Source: an uncultured Oscillibacter sp.
GTDB lineage: Bacteria; Bacillota_A; Clostridia; Oscillospirales; Oscillospiraceae
Direction: 5' to 3'
Length of the DNA: 26,366 bases
Assembly (NCBI GenBank): GCA_951800675.1
Contig: CATOKC010000040.1
Span: 1-26,366 of the forward strand
Shown: in pieces, positions 23,877 through 26,366 of the stretch
How the letters are laid out: each line of letters starts with the position of its first letter
How positions within the stretch are numbered: position 1 is the stretch's first letter
The notes under the pieces: model-generated
The model's database searches: none
What the model saw: only the letters and a program-made list of their open reading frames with translations
Told to the model about the DNA's origin: nothing
Translations under genes and position numbers: made by a program

Positions 23877-24860
23877 ATGAAACACCATCTGACGAGAGTC
23901 GCCGCCCTGCTGTCCCTGGCGGCGGTGCTGCTGACAGGCAGCGTCTCGGCGCTGTTCGGCAAAAAGGCCGACGACACGCCCCCGGAGGGCGCGCCCCAGG
24001 TCTGGGACCTGGAAATCCGAACCTATCGGGACATCCCGGGACAGGGACAGTTCCTAGCCTCGGACCCAGAGGGGGACGAGATGACCTTCGCCCTGGCGGA
24101 GGAGCCCCGGAAGGGCACCGTGGTCATCGAGGGAGACAGCTTCACCTACACGCCGGACGAAGGCATTACCGGCTCCGACCGTTTCACCTACACCGCCACG
24201 GACAGCCAGGGACATGCCTCGGCTCCCGCCAAGGTCAGCGTCACCATTGACAAAACCCGCTCCGGCGTGACCTACGCTGACCTGGAGGGCTGCCCCGCCG
24301 CCCGGGCCGCCCAAACCCTGGCGGAAAAGGGCATCTTCACCGGCGGGAAAATCGGGGACTTTTATTACTTCCAGCCGGACCAGCCGGTGAGCCGCAGTGA
24401 ATTTTTGGCTATGGCCCTGGAGACGGCGGGCCGAAAGGTAACAGGCGTCACCATGACGGGCTTCTGCGACGACGGCAGCATTCCCACCTGGGCAAAGGCC
24501 TATGCCGCCGCTGGTGCGGCGGACGGGGTTATCCGGGGCAGCTCTACCGCTGAGGGCGTGGCCTTCCGTGGAGATGAAACCGTCACCTTTAATGAGGCGG
24601 CCACCATTTTGGACCGGGTGCTGGACCTGGGCGACGTGGACCTGGAGGTCTGGTACGCAGACCGGGGAGCGGCCCCCTCCTGGGCGGCTCAGGCCGTGGG
24701 GAACATGGAGGCGGTCAGCGTCCTGTCCGCCGGGAGCTTTGGCAGCCAATCCATGGAGCAGGCGGTGACCCGGGCCGACGCGGCTCAGATGCTGGAGGCC
24801 GCCGGCATTCTGCTGGAAGGCGGAGAGGAGCCCCGGGGGCTCTTCGGCTGGCTGGCATAA
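23877..24860 (+). CDS. Secreted S-layer homology (SLH) protein with a cadherin-like domain
   Basis: 327 aa. Signal peptide at about 1-27 (LSLAAVLLTGSVSALFG). One Ig/cadherin-like domain at about 40-126 (DPEGDEMTFALAEEPRKG, FTYTPDEGITGSDRFTY, ending VSVTIDKT). Three SLH repeats follow at about 130-190, 195-252 and 255-312, each with an aromatic/Asp start, an acidic mid-part and the terminal ALE/ILDR/MLEA helix. SLH domains bind pyruvylated secondary cell wall polymer, so the protein is probably anchored outside. ATG follows CAGGAGGATG. It is a single gene with a strong terminator. Confidence 0.9.
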   Translation: MKHHLTRVAALLSLAAVLLTGSVSALFGKKADDTPPEGAPQVWDLEIRTYRDIPGQGQFLASDPEGDEMTFALAEEPRKGTVVIEGDSFTYTPDEGITGSDRFTYTATDSQGHASAPAKVSVTIDKTRSGVTYADLEGCPAARAAQTLAEKGIFTGGKIGDFYYFQPDQPVSRSEFLAMALETAGRKVTGVTMTGFCDDGSIPTWAKAYAAAGAADGVIRGSSTAEGVAFRGDETVTFNEAATILDRVLDLGDVDLEVWYADRGAAPSWAAQAVGNMEAVSVLSAGSFGSQSMEQAVTRADAAQMLEAAGILLEGGEEPRGLFGWLA

Positions 24861-24885
24861 GGGCAGCTCCGCAGCAAGACAAGAG

Positions 24886-24913
24886 GCCCGCCGGACGATC
24901 CGGCGGGCTTTTT
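24886..24913 (+). terminator. Terminator of the SLH gene
   Basis: GCCCGCCGGA/TCCGGCGGGC, 10-bp stem with CGA loop, then TTTTT, 25 nt after the stop codon. Confidence 0.9.
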
Positions 24914-24998
24914 CGCGTCCGCGGATTCTTCGCCAGGCTGTCGTCACCCGCGGCCAAAATGAGGAGAAAAATTTTTCAAAGAAATTTGAAAATAGGTC

Positions 24999-25027
24999 TT
25001 GCATTTTCTGGCGAAGTATGCTAATCT
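24999..25027 (+). promoter_or_regulatory. Promoter of tRNA-Pro
   Basis: -35 TTGCAT (24999-25004), 17-nt spacer, -10 TAATCT (25022-25027), about 31 nt before the mature 5' end. Confidence 0.6.
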
Positions 25028-25058
25028 ATACAAGCTGATGTGAGTGAGCACAGTGCAT

Positions 25059-25134
<76 letters not shown>

Positions 25135-25135
25135 T

Positions 25136-25196
25136 AAAGGTGAAACAATCTGGATATTCTAGGCTGAACGCTTAGAGTCCCAATTGTTTCACCTTT
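25136..25196 (+). terminator. Terminator of tRNA-Pro with long arms
   Basis: AAAGGTGAAACAAT (25136-25149) and ATTGTTTCACCTTT (25183-25196) pair over 14 bp. The 33-nt interior holds a second stem, CTAGGC/GCTTAG. TTTTCGTTTTTT follows. The large loop is unusual for a simple terminator. Confidence 0.75.
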
Positions 25197-25250
25197 TCGT
25201 TTTTTGGGATTTCAAAATCCCTCGAAATAGATATTTTTAGGGTTTTAAAA

Positions 25251-25320
25251 CAACTGGAGGGATTCGAACTCCTTTTTTTGCAGACAAGCGGCTATTTAAC
25301 CACCTGTGCCCTTTTTCAAT
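25251..25320 (-). pseudogene. Degenerate tRNA-Cys-like sequence
   Basis: On minus: a D-arm-like GGC-ACAGGTGGTTAAATA-GCC, then CTTGT-CTGCAAA-AAAAG (anticodon loop with GCA at 34-36), then GTTCGAATC (T-loop), closely following tRNA-Cys. It lacks about 5-6 nt between anticodon stem and T-loop, the T-stem has mismatches, and no complementary acceptor strand or CCA is found. Hence a non-functional relic rather than a working tRNA. Boundaries are approximate. Confidence 0.4.
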
Positions 25321-25378
25321 CGCCGCATTCCCCCTTTTTGGACAGAACTAAAATACACGAAGTTTCGGCGCCGGATTT

Positions 25379-25398
25379 GTTGGCTGTGCACAGTCAAC
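25379..25398. repeat. Imperfect 20-bp palindrome
   Basis: GTTGGCTGTGCACAGTCAAC is self-complementary except for one G-T position each side. It has the shape of a recognition site (recombination or operator), but no protein is indicated. Confidence 0.4.
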
Positions 25399-25400
25399 CA

Positions 25401-25435
25401 TCCAGCGCCCTTTTTGCGTCAAAAAGGGCGCTGGA
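25401..25435. repeat. Perfect 16-bp inverted repeat
   Basis: TCCAGCGCCCTTTTTG (25401-25416) and its complement (25420-25435) with a CGT loop. T-rich arms and flanking ATATTTT could work as a terminator in either direction, but no gene precedes it. Confidence 0.7.
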
Positions 25436-25551
25436 ATATTTTAAACAAAAATTATGTCTTAAATTAGTTGAATATAGTGAATAGATGTACAAAACACCTT
25501 GTGATACTCTTGCTGGTGCTTCCCGGCAGATCTACGAGAGGAGCTGAAACC

Positions 25552-25969
25552 ATGGCTGCCTATTATTCCATTAACGTGCCCCTCTCCAAGAGCGGCTGCC
25601 AAAAGGCAAAACCTTCCGAGGCTATGCCGTAGACTGCTACGAAGAATACGCCGATCTGAGCAACGAGGAGTACCGCGCCGCATTGGAGGCCAAACGCGAG
25701 GAGATCACAGCCTTCATCCTGGAACATTGCAGGACCAAGCGAACCAATCTGTACATCACCGATCCTGTCGCGCCGCACTTCGCGAAACATTTTGAGATCC
25801 CCCGCCTCTGTGACCGGGAATGTCACAATGCTGCGGGAAACCAATTCATGTCTGAGCTGATCGAGCAGCTGCTCCTGGAAGGGCGGCTGGCCTCTGCGGA
25901 AACGGCCCACGGTGCGGGCATCCGCGCCGCCACAGCAAGAGAATTGAAAAACTACCGCAAGCCTGTTGA
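25552..25969 (+). pseudogene. Frameshifted hypothetical protein (mobile-element type)
   Basis: A good start (GAGGAG, 8 nt before ATG 25552) encodes MAAYYSINVPL, then the frame shifts near 25583-25587 (CCCCTCTCC) and stops at 25632. In the next frame the text continues sensibly: LQERLPKGKTFRGYAVDCYEEY, then an acidic, helical stretch (SNEEYRAALEAKREEI), HFEIPRLCDRECHNAAGNQF and LLEGRLASAE. I do not recognise the function. Codon use and context resemble accessory proteins of clostridial conjugative elements. A sequencing error could also produce the shift. Confidence 0.6.
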
Positions 25970-26366
25970 GCCGGTCCCTGGACAGAGCGCCATGATCTGC
26001 CCCAGCAGAGGGAGTTCGTCACCAGTGACGGCCTCTCCGGTACGCTTACCCTCCAGCTGGACACCGTACAGGTGGAAGCCTCCGGCTATGGCAGCTCCAC
26101 CAGGGCGGTCAACGTCACCCGCTCCTATCCAAACCTTGCCGGGCAGGACACCTCGTACATCCCCAAGACCATCCAGGACGGCGGGCGCACCCTGACCCTC
26201 CAGGATATCAGCTGGCGGACGGACAACACCGCCAGCCTGGACGGACATGCCATGGGAGACCGCTTTACCGCCGTGGCCACCTACAGCGGCTCGGCCACCA
26301 GCAGCTATGTAAAAGGCTACACGGTCACCGCAAATTACACCGGAACCGTCAGCCGGATCGCCTTGA
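25970..26366 (+). pseudogene. 5'-truncated fragment of a surface protein of conjugative elements (open at window edge)
   Basis: In a third frame, beginning after a TGA at 25967, the window encodes TERHDLPQQREFVTSDGLSG, then TLTLQLDTVQVEASGY, SYPNLAGQDTSYIPKTIQD and SSYVKGYTVTANYTGTVSR. From memory this resembles the extracellular, Thr/Tyr-rich part of a secreted protein family found in clostridial integrative conjugative elements. The usual signal peptide and start are missing; a fusion or deletion joins it to the preceding broken gene. It runs off the window. Confidence 0.5.

Larger units (their letters stand above)
25135..25551. other. AT-rich, dyad-rich stretch after tRNA-Pro
   Basis: 417 nt with no intact gene. 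Besides the tRNA terminator (25136-25196) it contains GGGATTT-CA-AAATCCC (25206-25221), GTTTTAAAAC (25242-25251), a decayed tRNA-Cys-like sequence (about 25251-25320, minus), an imperfect 20-bp palindrome (25379-25398) and a 16-bp hairpin (25401-25435). Composition is clearly lower in GC than the rest of the window, fitting transferred DNA. Confidence 0.7.

Noticed and set aside
25278..25484. 68-codon plus-strand open frame
   Set aside because: It overlaps the tRNA-like relic and the 16-bp hairpin and has no ribosome binding site or family signature.

Overview
The window looks like chromosomal DNA of a high-GC anaerobic Firmicute, most likely in the Oscillospirales (Flavonifractor/Lawsonibacter/Intestinimonas-like). 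This is inferred from gene content: pyruvate phosphate dikinase, L-cysteine desulfidase, BadF-type activases, type II pantothenate kinase, SLH protein and QueH. Strong GGAGG ribosome binding sites and sigma-A promoters with 17-bp spacers fit this too. No 16S rRNA gene is present, so the taxon is not certain.

Layout. 1-764: start of ppdK (minus strand), with a clear promoter and a LacI/CcpA-type palindrome just after the likely transcription start. 1032-3649 (minus): L-cysteine desulfidase gene cyuA, with a hairpin-rich leader, followed by an SDF-family amino acid symporter. 3969-7258 (plus): type II pantothenate kinase, a DUF5655 protein, a nucleotidyltransferase and a secreted SGNH hydrolase. 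7332-11601 (minus): a two-gene 2-hydroxyacyl-CoA dehydratase activase/reductase system. 11824-12390 (plus): queH. 12404-13000: a divergent pair, an orphan 93-aa protein and a 55-aa ribbon-helix-helix-like protein, separated by an AT-rich region full of dyads. 13034-17700 (minus): aspartate-pathway cluster (PheB-like ACT protein, homoserine dehydrogenase, aspartate kinase, then after a terminator an ACT protein and UPF0210). 18140-20492 (plus): polar amino acid ABC importer. 20539-22343 (minus): tsaE-tsaB-upp. 22489-24860 (plus): SEDS (RodA/FtsW-like) protein and a three-SLH surface protein. 25059-25134: tRNA-Pro(GGG). 25135-26366: a lower-GC accessory edge with several dyads, a decayed tRNA-Cys-like sequence on the minus strand, and broken genes that look like the remains of an integrated conjugative element.

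How the genes fit together. Much of the window concerns amino acid uptake and use: a probable neutral amino acid symporter next to a cysteine desulfidase, an ABC importer, and the Asp-to-Thr branch with three ACT-domain proteins. CoA supply and radical/ketyl CoA-ester chemistry (pantothenate kinase, dehydratase activase) fit an amino acid fermenter.

No clearly new system such as a defence island or CRISPR array is visible. The best leads are: the split activase with duplicated [4Fe-4S] ATPase domains; the symporter that has lost the acidic-substrate arginine beside cyuA; the operator-rich RHH/orphan pair; the structured cyuA leader; and the tRNA-Pro-proximal relic zone.
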